From: Fremontodendron californicum
Lineage: Eukaryota > Streptophyta > Magnoliopsida > Malvales > Malvaceae
NCBI GenBank assembly: GCA_030761205.1
Contig: JAULJL010000040.1
Span: 5,001-69,000, forward strand
Length of the DNA: 64,000 nt
Direction of reading: 5' to 3'
Each line of letters starts with the position of its first letter. Position 1 is the stretch's first letter. This document shows, piece by piece, positions 35,723 to 47,510 of this stretch. The notes beneath the pieces are model-generated. The model did not search any database. It was not told the DNA's origin and saw only the letters and a list, made by a program, of their open reading frames with translations. A program made the translations under genes and the position numbers.

Positions 35723-37294
35723 TCTCTGATTTTTCTGGGAATTCATCTTTGATCAGAAAATTAAGCAGATTTTTTCTCGTGTAGTTTTACATGTCCCGAG
35801 TCTCCAGTATTTTTTTTTTTCAGAATTTTTGGAATTTTTAAAAATAGGGTAAAAAATCGTGGGTTAAAACTGGATAGTGGAGTCAGAATTGAATTTAAAG
35901 AAAAACCATTTTTCTGTTTTGGTTAATTTACTTAGAGTGGTCTGATTAGGAGGGTTAGCTACTGACTTAGGGTAATTTCTAAGCCTTTTTAAACTCTAAA
36001 AATGGTTTTTCAAGTCTCGGGTTAAGGGTAGTCAAGTTCGGATTTTTAAACTTAGGAAATTAGAGCTATTTAAAAAAAAGGATTTAGCCCAGTTTTTATT
36101 TTTAATCCAAGCTTTTTCAAAATTGTTTTCAAACAATCACAAAGTATTTTGGTTTTAGAATATTTAATTTGACATATTTTCCTAAGGTAGCAGGATATCT
36201 TTTTAGATATACGGATTTCCTTAATAAAAGGAAAAAATACATTTCATGCATTGCATATTTATATCCATGCATTTTATATAATATGTGATTCTTGACATAA
36301 TAATTTCTATGATATTGTTTTTATTTTGATTTATATTTTTTTTTGATGTTACATGATTTATTATATTGTTTTGAATATCTTATGATATCCTATGCTTTTA
36401 TTTAGTTATTTTTAGTTAGCATATATTATGTTCATGCATTATTATTTTCATGCATATTATATGATAGCATTATTGTATTCCATGTCATTTAAATTATATG
36501 CTATACCATTCATATTTGTCATGTCATTTAGGTTGCATTATATTATTTAGACTTTACTATGTCATTTTATTTATGTCATCCATATACATATTCATATCTT
36601 TTAAAATGTTTTCACAAAAAGATAATGGTTTTCAATAAAATAAAGATATTCCCGAGTTAAAATAATTCATGGATTCTCTGCCGGGTTTGCTGGGGAGGAT
36701 ATCATCAATTATTATTAATAACGGAATATCTTCTTTAAAAAGAGAATGATTCGGAAAATTTTCCAAAATTAATAAAAATTTCTATATTTTGCCACGTTTG
36801 TTGGGGAATATAGGAAAATTTTGAATTTTTAAATTCCGGATCATTTTCAATAAAAAATGGAATTATTTTTCTTTAAATTGGGAATTAACTTGAAATACTA
36901 AATTTAAAACCAATTTTTACCGAGACTTGAGATAACACACGATTAATAAGGTACCGATTTATACGGGCGTTGTGGGGGTGCTAATCCTTCCCCACACGTA
37001 ACCGACTCCCGAACCCGTTTCTTTGATTTCTCTGGTTTAAAACGCAGACTTGAAATTGGTTTTTAAAATGTTTTAATTAATTTTTAAAATATTTTATAAA
37101 ACCGGTTTTAATAGGTGGCCGATCACACCTAGCTAAAAAAGATTGGTGGCGACTCCATGTCTTTTTTAAGGTCATTTTCAAAACCTTCATTTTTTTAGAG
37201 GAACTAAGTCGACTTTTCCTCGGTTTTTTTTAATGTCACGCTTAATGAATAATAAAGTCTTGCGACGAGACTCGTTATTTTTTAGGTTGCGACA

Positions 37295-37299
37295 CTCTC
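37295..37299. other. Target-site duplication CTCTC, right copy (element E)
   Basis: CTCTC follows the terminal CA of the E 3' LTR and matches 19630-19634. Confidence 0.95.
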
Positions 37300-38884
37300 A
37301 TTCAGAGGATTGTCTTCAAAAAACTGAAACTTTTTTTCCCAAGATTAAACTTTTCAGTTTAAACATCCCGGCCAATCTTGACGCTTGTCAAAATGCCTTG
37401 ATATGGAAACTAAAAGAATGTTGAATTTATTTGGTTCTCAATAAATTCATGATTTATAAAACCTGTTCCATTTTTGAGCCTAGAAGGGATATACATTTTT
37501 GTCATGAAGTTTTCCTGGAAAAGACAGAATCTTGTTCTACAAAGCCTTGCCAATCCCAGTTAAAAAACCGAGATTGACACTTAGAGAAATTTCTAACAAT
37601 GATCATCAGTCTTCAAAAGATTTGTACATCACACATTGTGGGGTTAATATTTTTTGTCCAGAAGTTTTCAAAATAAGAAAACAAATAAATATATTTTTGA
37701 AATACCCATTTTGATGTTGACATGAGACAAGGATTTTTCTAACTCAAAGGTATAGAATTGCCAGAATAGGTCCTGACTTCCAGATATGAGGAGAAGAAAT
37801 AGAACCCGGTTCAGATCTCTATTGATGAAAGTTTGAAAACTGTTGGGGCAAAGAGAATAGCCAAAATGAATTGAAGATATACTCTGATTTGAAGAGGAAA
37901 AATGAATTTGAAAGGCTAAGCCAAAGTCTAGAAAACAATCGAGGGCATTTGCATCACTCATGAGCACTCATCTCTTTATCGAGCTTTTGCATCTGCAAAG
38001 TGTCGGCAAGCATTTGCATCATTCATGGGTATTTGCATTGGCATTATTCCATAAGCATCTGCATTTTATCTTTACATTTACATTCTTCATGGAATTCGCA
38101 TTTGTGTCATCTAAAGCAATTACATCATTTCTAGAATCATTGCATTATCATTATTGTGTGGTAATTGTAGTTATACCATTCATAAACTAGTTACATGAAC
38201 ACAATTAGTAGGGGCATCTGCATCATGAAACATGGGCATCAATCCAAGCCATTTGCATTTGCACTAAGAAATATTTTACATTTGCACCATGAAGCATGAG
38301 CACCTTGTTAAAAGACATGTGCATCTGCATCATTTCTCAAAGCTTCTGGTGGGGATATCCAGAATTTTACAGTTTTAAAAGTGAACAAGTCTTCGGTGGT
38401 GATAGCTGAAGCCTCTGGTGGGAGATATCTAGGGTTTTATAATTTTGAAACATGAGAAATCTTCTTCTGAAGGAGTTACCCAGAATTTTACAACGAGCAA
38501 GTCTTTGGTGGTGATAGCCAAAGCTTCTGGTGGGGATATCCAGAATTTTACAGTTTTAGAAGTGAAGAAGTCTTCGGTGGTGATAGCTGAAGCCTCTGGT
38601 GGAGATATCCAGGGTTTTATAATTTTGAAAAATGAGAAATCTTCTTTTTGGAGGAGTTATCCAGAATTTTTTTCCAACATGTGCATCTACATCAAGAAGC
38701 ATTTGCATCAATCTAAGTTATTTGAATCTACATCAAAAAACATTTACATCAATCCAAGCATTTACATTTGCATCAAAGACATTTGCACCAGTTTAAGTCA
38801 TTTCGTATCTTATTCAACACCTGCATCTACATCAAAAAAGCTTTCGCATCTTCTCAAAATCGTTAGGTTAATTTTCAATAATTC
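37300..38884 (+). other. Element D internal DNA, right part
   Basis: Non-coding, homologous to 29216-30639 of element E, with CATTTGCATCA-rich DNA (about 37950-38330 and 38680-38850). There are about five copies of the ~57-bp GGTGGGGATATCCAGAATTT-type unit at 38340-38680, more than in E. No gene is supported. Confidence 0.7.
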
Positions 38885-39480
38885 TTCAAAGACCATTTTT
38901 AAGACCTCCGGGCATAATTTTTCAAATCACAGGTAAGACCTCCGGGCAACATCTTTAAGACCTCCGGGCATAACTTTTTTTTCAGGGGTAAAGCCTATGG
39001 GCACCATTTTTAAGACCTGCGGGCATAATTTTTCAAATCACAGGTAAGACCTCCGGGCAACATCTTTAAGACCTCCGGGCATAACTTTTTTTCAGGGGTA
39101 AGGCCTATGGGCACCATTTTTAAAACCTCCGGGCATAATTTTTCAAATCACATGTAAGACCTTCGGGCAACATCTTTAAGACCTTCGGGCATAACTTTTT
39201 TTTTCAGGGGTAAGGCCTATGGGCACCATTTTTAAGACCTCCGCGCATAATTTTTCAAATCACAGGTAAGACCTCCGGGCAACATCTTTAAGACCTCCGG
39301 GCATAACTCTTTTTTCAGGGGTAAGACATCCGGGCACCATTTTAAAGACCTTTGGGCAACAGTTTTTTTTAAGACCTCCGGGCACCAATTTTTAAGACCT
39401 CCGGGCACTATTTTAAAGACCTCCGGGCACAATTACCAATTTTAAAGACCTCCGGGCACCAATTTTAAAGACCTTCGGGC
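38885..39480. repeat. 3' UTR minisatellite of element D with ~110-bp higher-order repeat
   Basis: It uses the same GACCTCCGGGCA core as in A and E. Here four longer units of ~110 bp recur (starts near 38896, 39009, 39117, 39229), each with CATAATTTTTCAAATCACA, CAACATCTTTAAGACC and TTTTCAGGGGTAAGGCC. This organisation is not seen in the E array. Confidence 0.85.
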
Positions 39481-39826
39481 ATAAATTTTTCTTTTGAAAA
39501 TCGAATTCGTTTCCTTAAGACGAATCGAGCCTTGTTTAGGCAGGGAATTCAATTTAAGGACAAAATCTTCAATTTATTGTTTTAAAAAAAATGAAAAATG
39601 AAAAAATGAAAAAAGAGAAAAAATAGAAAAAAGGAAAAAATGAAAAAAAAGAAAAAAAAAATGAAAATGAAAAAATGAAAATGAAAAAAGAAAAAAGAAA
39701 AATGCAAAAATGAATGAAGAAATGAAAAAGAAAATCCCTTTCTCTTTCCTTCACATGTGATTTCACTGACCGTACAAAATTAGTGTCGGTTTATCTTTGC
39801 CTGATTCCTGATTCTCAGCAATAGCC

Positions 39827-39839
39827 AAAGAGGGGCAGC
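39827..39839 (+). other. Polypurine tract of element D
   Basis: AAAGAGGGGCAGC is directly before the 3' LTR. Confidence 0.88.
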
Positions 39840-42800
39840 TGTAGACACCTAATTTTGTCCGGACCACTAAACAGGTATGTTTTCTTCCTATATTGATGTT
39901 TCCGAGTGTAAAAAGACTGTTTTCATCCTGCAGGTGGTACTCCGAGTCTTAGTTTAAGAGGGCGAGCACAAAAAGTCAAACTTGAGAAAAAGTCAACCCT
40001 GAAAAAAGTCAACCCCCAAAAAGTCAACCCCAGAAAGTCAACTACTAAAAAAGTCAACCCACTTTCAAAATCAAGATTTTAAGTTCAATTGAAAAATGGC
40101 GAAAGAATTTTGATAATCCGAGGTCTACATTGAAAGATATGGAGTTCGGAAGTTGGGATTTGGAGATTCAATAGAAAGGAAACCCTAATCCGAGAAATTT
40201 GGGGAAAAGTGCTTAAACGATCAAATTGATCAAAATTGAAGGTTCCAAATGAAATATAAGCACTGACTACGGGTAATGGAGAAGTCACTTGCAAGAAAAA
40301 TCGAAAGAAAAGTCAATCCGGGAGAAAACCGAGAATTAGGGTTTTTAGTGGATTTTGGTGAAATCGGGAAGAATCACAGAAATGGCCCGACTTGGTAAGA
40401 CCAAAGCCCCCAATGGATGAAGAATGATTAAAAAGGATGGCCCAAGGCTTAGATTGAAGAACATCTAAAAATCGAACTTGTTTTGAGCAAAACCGGGTTT
40501 CGGAGGTAAAAGGGCAAAATTGGAAAAATTTGGGAAAAATAGCAAATGGACTCCGAAAATTCTGAAAAATTTGTCAATCTCATTCTTAAATCATTTGAAA
40601 GATATTGGTAAAAGAAAATCTTGATTCAGAGTTCGTTTGCAAAATGGCCAAATCCCGGGCCTCCTATGCAGTAATTCAAAAAGGAAAATCCCGAAAAAAT
40701 AGCAAACGAGCTCCAAATCTTTTGAAATTTTGCAGATATCATTTTTAAATTATTTGTAAGAGATTGGCGAAATAAAATCTTGATTCCGAGTTCGTTTGCA
40801 AAATGGCCAAATCCCGGGCTTCTAACGTAGTAATTCAAAAAGGAAAATCCCGGAAAAATAGCAAATGAGCTCCAAATATTTTGAAATTTTGCAGATCTCA
40901 TTTTTAAATTATTTGGAAGAGATTGGTGAAATAAAATCTTGATTCGGAGTTCGTTTGCAGAATGGCCAAATCCCAGGCCTTCTATGCAATAATTCAAAAA
41001 GATAAATCCCGAAAAAATAGCAAATGGACTCCAAAAATTCTGAAATTTGGAAAATATCATTTTTAAATTATTTGGAAGAGATTGGCGAAAGAAAATCTTG
41101 ATTCGGAGTTCGTTTGCAAAATGGCCAAATCCCGGGCCTCCTATGTAGTAATTGAAGCCGATAAATCCCGAAAAAATACCAAATGAGCTCCAAAAATTAT
41201 GGAAACTTCCAGATCACACTTTTTAATTATTTTTAAGAGATTGGTGAAGAAAAATATTGATTTGGAGCTCGTTTAAAAAATGGTAAATGTAGGGGCATAA
41301 AGGGCATTTTGGGAAGAAAAATTCCAAATAAATAGCAAACAGACTCGGATAATTTTGAAACCTTTCAGAACTCAATATTTTATTATTTTGGAAGTATTAA
41401 AAAAAGAAAAACTGAATTTGGAGTCCATTTGATATTTATTTGCATCCGGGGGCCAAAATGGTCATTTCACCCAAGCAACCGAAAAGGGCTTCTTTGGGCC
41501 TTTCAAAAAAATCAGAGTTGGGCTGGAAAAGAGAAGTGCTGGCCTGCCCAAGCCCAAAGGAAGGAGGAAGCTTCTGATTTTTCAATCAAATGGCTAAAAA
41601 TCAAGAGTTAGTTAGAGATTCTCTTTGATCAAGCGATGGTGATTAAGCCACATAAGCTAAGAAAGATGTCAACATTATTCTTTAACAGCTGTAATTTGAG
41701 AGAGCTGAGATGCTAATCTAAAGGTGGTAATTTCATGATTTTTCACCTTGAATTATTAGCCATTTGATGGAAAATTGGTTACACAAAAAATGACAACATC
41801 CTAGGGAGGAGAGAGGTGAAATTCTGCCACCATTAAGGGGAGGGGCAGAATTTCGAATTTGGGGGTTCATTTTGGCTGATTTCTCTTAGTTTTTCTTAGT
41901 TTTTATCTTCTTGGTTGAGAGCAAAAAAGAAAAGTTTAGAAAAAAAAAGGAAAGTTTGAAGAGAAAAGCTTGAAATATTAGCTTCTTGAGGTTGCTCTTG
42001 AGCACCAACTCTTGCACTTTCTTCATTTTCTATTCTTGTTTTTGCTATTTTAATCTCTACTTGGTGAGTTTTCATTTTAAAATAATGTTTTTTGTTCTTC
42101 CTTCATCTCCTTTCTTAAGTATATTTTTTTTACATTGTTTTTACAATAAACTCACCATGGCCAAATGGCCTACATTATTTATTTTGAGTTGCTGTTTTGA
42201 GTTCATTTTACCATATTGTTTATGCTATTTTTTTTTATTTTGATGTTTTAAATGTTATGTTACTTCATGTTCTTGAGTTATATTTTAATTTGGTTGCTTT
42301 GTTTGTTGCCATTTATGTCTTAGATATCATGTTTTTGCATTTTTAATTTTCTGTTTTCATGTTGTTTAAATTTGAGCATGTTTTAGAGTTAGCATATTAA
42401 GTGTTTGTGAAAATGCTTGTGTGATTCTTTGCATGATTCTTGTTTTATATCTTAGTTGAGCATGTTTTAGATTTAGTATATTAAGTGTTTGTGAAAATGT
42501 TTTGTGTGATTTTTGCATGATTTAAGTGTTATGACTTAGTTTTTCATGCTAGTATGCCAAGTGTTTGTGAAAATGCCATGCTTGTTGGAGCTTGAGGCCA
42601 TTTGGCTACTCCATGTGTTTTGCATTGTGTGTTGCATTTTTTGTCATGCTAGTTGTTAGGTTTTTGCACTTGCATGATATTTGGTTGGATTTTTGAATTA
42701 AGCATGCCTTGTGTTTGTGAAAATGCCATGCATATTTTAGGTCTAGGTTACATTAAATGCCATGCAAGTTCATTTAGGTCTAGGTTACTTTATGAATGCC

Positions 42801-44712
42801 ATGCATTTTTTCATGACATTTAGGTTTAAATCCATGCATTTCATGCATTATGGTTGCTGCATTATTTCATGCATTTCATGTTCATGGCACTTGAATAATG
42901 ACTTGAGCCAATTAATGGTTCAAAGTCATGCTCTCTTGAGCACACTTGTGGAAAATTAAGTTTGTCAAGTTGATTATTCTACCTTTGTGATTTTTTTTAC
43001 TTAACCAATTTTTATCTAACTTTCAAAAAGTCCTAGCTACTGTTTGCAAGTCATTTTATGAGTTTCAAATATTTTTACTTTGATTTTTAAATGATTTTAT
43101 CAAAGGCAAAAATGTGTTGGCAAAGCAGTTTTTTCTCCTCCAAAAACTTGTACATCTCTGATTTTTCTGGGAATTCATCTTTGATCAGAAAATTAAGCCA
43201 ATTTTTTCTCGTGTAGTTTTACATGTCCTGAGTCTCCAGTAACTTTTTCAGAATTTTTGGAATTTTTAAAAATAGGATAAAATATCGTGGCTTAAAACTG
43301 GACAGTGGAGTCAGAATCGAATTTAAAGAAGAACCAATTTTCTGTTTTGGTTAATTTACTTAGAGTGGGCTGATTAGGAGGGTTAGCTACTGACTTAGTG
43401 TAATTCCTAAGCCTTTTTAAACTCTAAAAATGGTTTTTCAAGTCCCGGGTTAAGGGTAGTCAAGTCCGGATTTTTAAACTTAGGAAGTTAGAGCCATTAA
43501 AAAAAAGATTTAGCCCAGTTTTTATCTTTAATTCAAGCTTCTCAAAATTGTTTTCAAACAATCACAAAGTATTTTGGTTTTAGAATATTTAATTTGACAT
43601 ATTTTCCTAAGGTAGCCCGATATCTTTTTAGATATACGGATTTCCTTAATTAAAGGAAAAAATACATTTCATGCATTGCATTTTTATATTCATGCATTTT
43701 ATATAATATGTGATTCTTGCCATAATAATTTCTATGATATTGTTGTTATTTTTATTTATATTTTTTGATGTTACATGGTTTATTATATGGTTTTGAATAT
43801 TTCATGATATCCTATGCTTTTATTTAGTTATTTTTATTTAGCATATACTATGTTCATGCATTATTATTTTCATGCATATTATATGATAGCATTATTTTAT
43901 TCCATGTCATTTAAATTATATGCCATACCATTAATATTTGTCATGTCATTTAGGTTGCATTATATTATTTAGACTTTACTATGTCATTTTATTTATGTCA
44001 TGCATATACATATTCATTTATTTTAAATGTTTTCAAAAAAAGATAATGGTTTTCAATAAAATAAAGACATTCCCGAGTTAAAATAATTCATGAGTTCTCT
44101 ACCGGGTTTGCTGGGGAGGATATCATCAATTATTATTAATAACGGAATATCTTCTTTAAAAAGAGAATGATTCGGAAAATTTTCCAAAATTAATAAAAAT
44201 TTCTATATTTTGCCACGTTTGTTGGGGAATATAGGAAAATTTTGAATTTATAAATTACGGATCATTTTCAAATAAAAATGGAATTATTTTTCTTTAAATT
44301 GGGAATTAACTTGAAATACTAAATTTAAAACCAATTTTTATCGAGACTTGAGATAACACATGATTAATAAGGTACCGATTTATACGGGCGTTGTGGGAGT
44401 GCTAATCCTTCCCCACACGTAACCGACTCCCGAACCCGCTTCTTTGATTTCTCTGGTTTAAAACGCAGACTTGAGATTGGTTTTTAAAATGTTTTAATTA
44501 ATTTTTAAAATATTTTATAAAACCGGTTTTAATAGGTGGCCGATCACACCTAGCTAAAAAAGATTGGTGGCGACTCCATGTCTTTTTAAGGTCATTTTCA
44601 AAACCTTCATTTTTTAGAGGAATTAAGTCGACTTTTCCTCGATTTTTTAATGTCACGCTTAACGAATAATGAAGTCTTGCGATGAGACTCGTTATTTTTT
44701 TAGGTTGCGACA
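39840..44712 (+). mobile_element. 3' LTR of element D
   Basis: The LTR is 4.87 kb, TGTAGACACC to TTGCGACA, followed by the target duplication GTATG. It contains the ~160-bp array at 40560-41190 and a ~120-bp stretch (41740-41860) absent from the 5' LTR. Confidence 0.93.
40560..41190. repeat. ~160-bp tandem array in the element D 3' LTR
   Basis: Four copies with AAATCCCGGGC-type landmarks near 40652, 40811, 40971 (here CCCAGG) and 41130, as in the other LTRs of this family. Confidence 0.85.
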
Positions 44713-44717
44713 GTATG
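44713..44717. other. Target-site duplication GTATG, right copy (element D)
   Basis: GTATG after the terminal CA of the D 3' LTR, matching 10815-10819. Confidence 0.95.
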
Positions 44718-46362
44718 CACAGTTGCTGTTTGCATTGTACCATCTTGGATATGGAGGTGTCAAAGGGTTTAGGTACACAGGTGCAACAAGTTGACCCTGC
44801 AACAGTTTTTGATATAGATCACCGTAAGTAGTGGGAATAGGATCAAATTGGGTTCTTTGATCGTTCCTTGGTGAACGTTGGTCATTACGCGCAGGCCCTT
44901 GTGTGTTAGGAACAGTATTTCTAGGAAGGGTGATTTGAGGGGATATGCCAGTTGGGAATGGCTGTTGTGGTGTATTGGTGTAGGGGAACAAGTTTTGGGT
45001 AAGGTGGTTGATATTAGGGTAATAAGGATTATACCCCGTGTATGGTGTGTATGGTGTAGGAGGTGTATAAGGTGTGGTAGGGGTATAAGGCCTCGGTGGT
45101 GTGTATGGTGTAGGAGGTGTATAGGGGTATTGGTTGAAGCTTACTGCACGGGTTTCCTCCTTTTTCTTTGTAGGAAAAGCTCTCTTTGGGGTAGCAGACT
45201 CACCTCCTTCCATCTTTCCACTCTTAATGGCTGACTCAATCATTTCTCCAGATATTACCATATCCGCAAAATCTTTGGTAGCATTTCCCACCAATCTGTC
45301 ATAATAAGGTGCCTTCAATGTGTTGATGAAAAGCACCGTGGTTTCTTTGTTGGTTAAAGGGGGTTGCACTTGTGTTGCCAGATCCCTCCACCTCTGTGAA
45401 TACTCATTGAAGGTCTCATTGGACCTCTTTTCCATGTTCTGTAATGACAGCCTATCTGGTACCATATCAAAAACGTGCTTATAATACTCCATAAAAGCCC
45501 TGGCCAGACCCGTCCATGAACGAATCTTGGTACGACTGAGTTGGTTGTACCATCGGGTGGCTGACCCTGTTAAGCTATCCTGGAAGCAATGAATAAGCAA
45601 TTTTTCATTATCCTCATGCCCTGTCATCCTTCTACAGTACATAGTCAGATGAGCCGATGGGTTGGTGGTCCTATTATACTTTTCAAAATCTGGTACTTTG
45701 AACTTCGGTGGAATTATTAGATCATGTACCAGGCTCATCTCTTTTGCATCTAGGCTGCCAAACAACTCTGCTCCTTCCACTGCTCTTAGCCTTTCGTCCA
45801 ACAACTGATATTTCTTCTCAGATTCAGCAGTTTCGACGCTCTTCAGTTCAGTCATTTTGGCCCTCTCCTTCTCTGCCATTTCTTCGAAGTCTGGGACCTC
45901 AACCTCCATTTGATCAACTACGATGTTACCCCTTTTTGGATCGAAATTCTGTGCTTCGACCGCCGGCTGGATGTAGATGTAGGATGTTGCCCCAGTTGGG
46001 AGTTCATTTCCCACAGGGTAGGATGTCTGGCTATTTCTCTGTACCACTTCTGGTCTATCCTCCTGATTCACTGCCCCCATTCCAGCAACTAAATTCTCTG
46101 CGGGCCACTTCTGCTTCATCATATTGCTCATCAACTCCATGAGCTTTGTCATCTGTTCTCGTGTCTCTTCTTGAGACTTAGTCAACTGTTCTTGTAGTTC
46201 TTTCTGGATTCTTTCCATTCTCTCAATTCTGGCAAGCTGATCGTTTTCCATGGCTTTTGTTCGAGACCGAGTATTGTAAGAGTGTTGGAAATCTGGTTCT
46301 TTCTGAGTGCGACCAATTGTACCTTTATTTTTTAAAAACCATGGATTAGAAATTATTGACAC
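44713..46362 (-). CDS. Element A gag, N-terminal and central part (truncated by element D)
   Basis: Gag forms the virus-like particle that packages element RNA. The frame starts at 46362 (MSIISNPWFLKNK) and has a coiled-coil-like segment (LARIERMERIQKELQEQLTK), the core domain (FKVPDFEKYN, CFQDSLTGSATRWYNQL, SNETFNEYSQRWRDLATQVQ) and a Pro/Tyr-rich stretch of repeated PYTPP. It ends at the insertion point of D, just inside a zinc knuckle. The frame is open over ~550 codons and rejoins the frame at 10819 without a shift, so gag was intact when D inserted. The match to Tat/Ogre gag proteins is strong. Confidence 0.9.
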
Positions 46363-46778
46363 ATTTCTTATTTTATTTTATAAAAAAAAAATGAATAAAT
46401 GAATGAATGAATGAGTCAGTGTTAATGAATGAACAACTAAGTAAATGACTAAGTGTATGAACTTAGAAGACTAATTATAAATGAATGAACAAATAAATAA
46501 ATGGCTAAGTGTATGAACAATTTATAAAGAATAAATGAATGAATGATTATGAATATGAACAAATAAAATATATAAAATAAAAAAACTAGTGAATGATGAA
46601 TGTATTTAAAGTATTGGCCCCGGGATAATTCCAACCAAACGGTCTTTCATTGATTTCCTGGAACTAAATACATCAAACAAAAGATCCCTGTTTAAGACAA
46701 CATGATAATCTGTCTATCCTAAAAAACTATTACAAGATACTAGTCCTATAATAACACCCTCGGATCCTGGACCTTTCT
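46363..46778 (-). other. Spacer between ORF1 and gag of element A
   Basis: AT-rich non-coding DNA with an AATGAATGAATG-type microsatellite at about 46390-46560. No gene is seen. In Ogre-type elements a spacer separates ORF1 from gag-pol. Confidence 0.6.
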
Positions 46779-47510
46779 TCAATGTCCTCCCTTAACTGCC
46801 TTGCTCTTCCATCTGATCCCTACTTGTTCGCGGCCCTTCGACGTGTTAGCAGAAGCATCGCCCTGTGAGCTCTCCCAAGCTTGTTTCTCAAGTTGATTTG
46901 CTCGGGCTTCCTCGTGTTTTGCCTTTTCTGCCCAATAGTTCTTCTCTTTTTTGAGGTTTCTGACTTCTTGTTCCCATTCCTCGGAAGTCTTGAGAGTCCC
47001 CTCGAATTTGAGCTCGAAACGGTATCTCTTGTTCTCCAAGTGTAATTCCTGAAGATCGCTTTGAACCGTGTCCCGCTCTCTTTTGATCTTTTCCTTTTAT
47101 TTTTCTCGGGCTTCCTCCCGATTTTTCATGTCCTCAAGCTCTTCTTGTAGTCGGGCAATCTCCTTGTTCATCCGAGCCTTTTCTTTTTCAAATTCGCCCT
47201 TTCGATTTCTAACTCTGATGGCGCTTCCTTGGGAGGCGAGCTCAAATGCCGAACTTCTTCCTAATCCGATGTCAACAACCTATCATTAACCCTTGATTCT
47301 CTCCATGTCAAGTAGTCAGGTGTGATGATATCAGTATATCTAGCTACCTCAACCCGATGAGTTTCCTTCCATGCCACCACAATCTCACGGACCTTACCCG
47401 AATATCCATCTTCTCCGTAAGCAAATTCCAAATTACCAAGATCATGGGTCATTGGAGTAAACTGACGAGATTCTGATTGCCTCAGTACTAGCTGATGAGA
47501 ACCAAGCTGG
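46779..47510 (-). pseudogene. Element A ORF1 C-terminal part (DUF7745-like plus coiled coil), truncated by element B
   Basis: Reading leftwards from about 47510 it has HQLVLRQSESRQFTPMTHDL, FAYGEDGYSGKVREI and DYLTWRESRVND, matching the end of the plant DUF7745-type domain found in ORF1 of Tat/Ogre elements. A long charged coiled coil follows (ELHLENKRYRF, KTSEEWEQEVRNLKKEKNYW, KAKHEEARANQLEKQ). TAG near 47261 and another stop near 47095 interrupt it, and the frame shifts in between. The N-terminal majority is displaced by element B and lies outside the window. The function of ORF1 is unknown. Confidence 0.72.

Larger units (their letters stand above)
19635..37294 (+). mobile_element. Element E: non-autonomous LTR retrotransposon carrying host gene fragments in its LTRs
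   Basis: It is 17.66 kb, with direct LTRs (19635-24865, 32613-37294), primer-binding site, polypurine tract and the duplication CTCTC. The internal DNA is homologous to that of element D, so E is a second non-autonomous member that jumped into its own relative. Its LTR starts with the same ~20 bases but its 5' half is unrelated to the D LTR. That half holds a cassette of fragments from at least four host genes; the 3' half (from about 22400) matches the D LTR. No gag or pol is present. Confidence 0.92.
32613..37294 (+). mobile_element. 3' LTR of element E
   Basis: The LTR is 4.68 kb, starting TGTAGACACC and ending TTGCGACA. It carries the second copy of the gene-fragment cassette (33217-35154). 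A deletion of ~580 bp at about 35722, with a short CAT microhomology, removes DNA equivalent to 22810-23390 of the 5' LTR. Confidence 0.92.
10820..44712 (+). mobile_element. Element D: giant non-autonomous LTR retrotransposon (LARD) of the A family, hosting element E
   Basis: It is bounded by direct LTRs (10820-15578 and 39840-44712) and the duplication GTATG. Without E and one copy of its duplication it is about 16.2 kb long. It has a primer-binding site and polypurine tract but no gag-pol beyond a short zinc-knuckle relic. Its LTR and 3' UTR match those of autonomous element A, so it is a deletion derivative that presumably used proteins of A-type elements. It landed in the gag of element A in the opposite orientation. 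Confidence 0.92.
1..47510 (-). mobile_element. Element A: Tat/Ogre-type autonomous Ty3/gypsy retrotransposon, split by nested insertions
   Basis: This is the host element of the nest, read on the minus strand. Its parts in the window are the 3' LTR (1-2486), polypurine tract, 3' UTR, integrase, two RNase H domains, RT, intron-like spacer, protease and gag C-terminus (to 10819), then the rest of gag (44713-46362) and the end of ORF1 (46779 to about 47510). Removing 10820-44712 and one copy of the GTATG target duplication makes the two gag halves run on in the same frame. The second RNase H and the upstream ORF1 are hallmarks of the Tat/Ogre lineage. The 5' LTR, primer-binding site and most of ORF1 lie beyond element B. 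Several stops and frameshifts show it is no longer functional. Confidence 0.9.
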
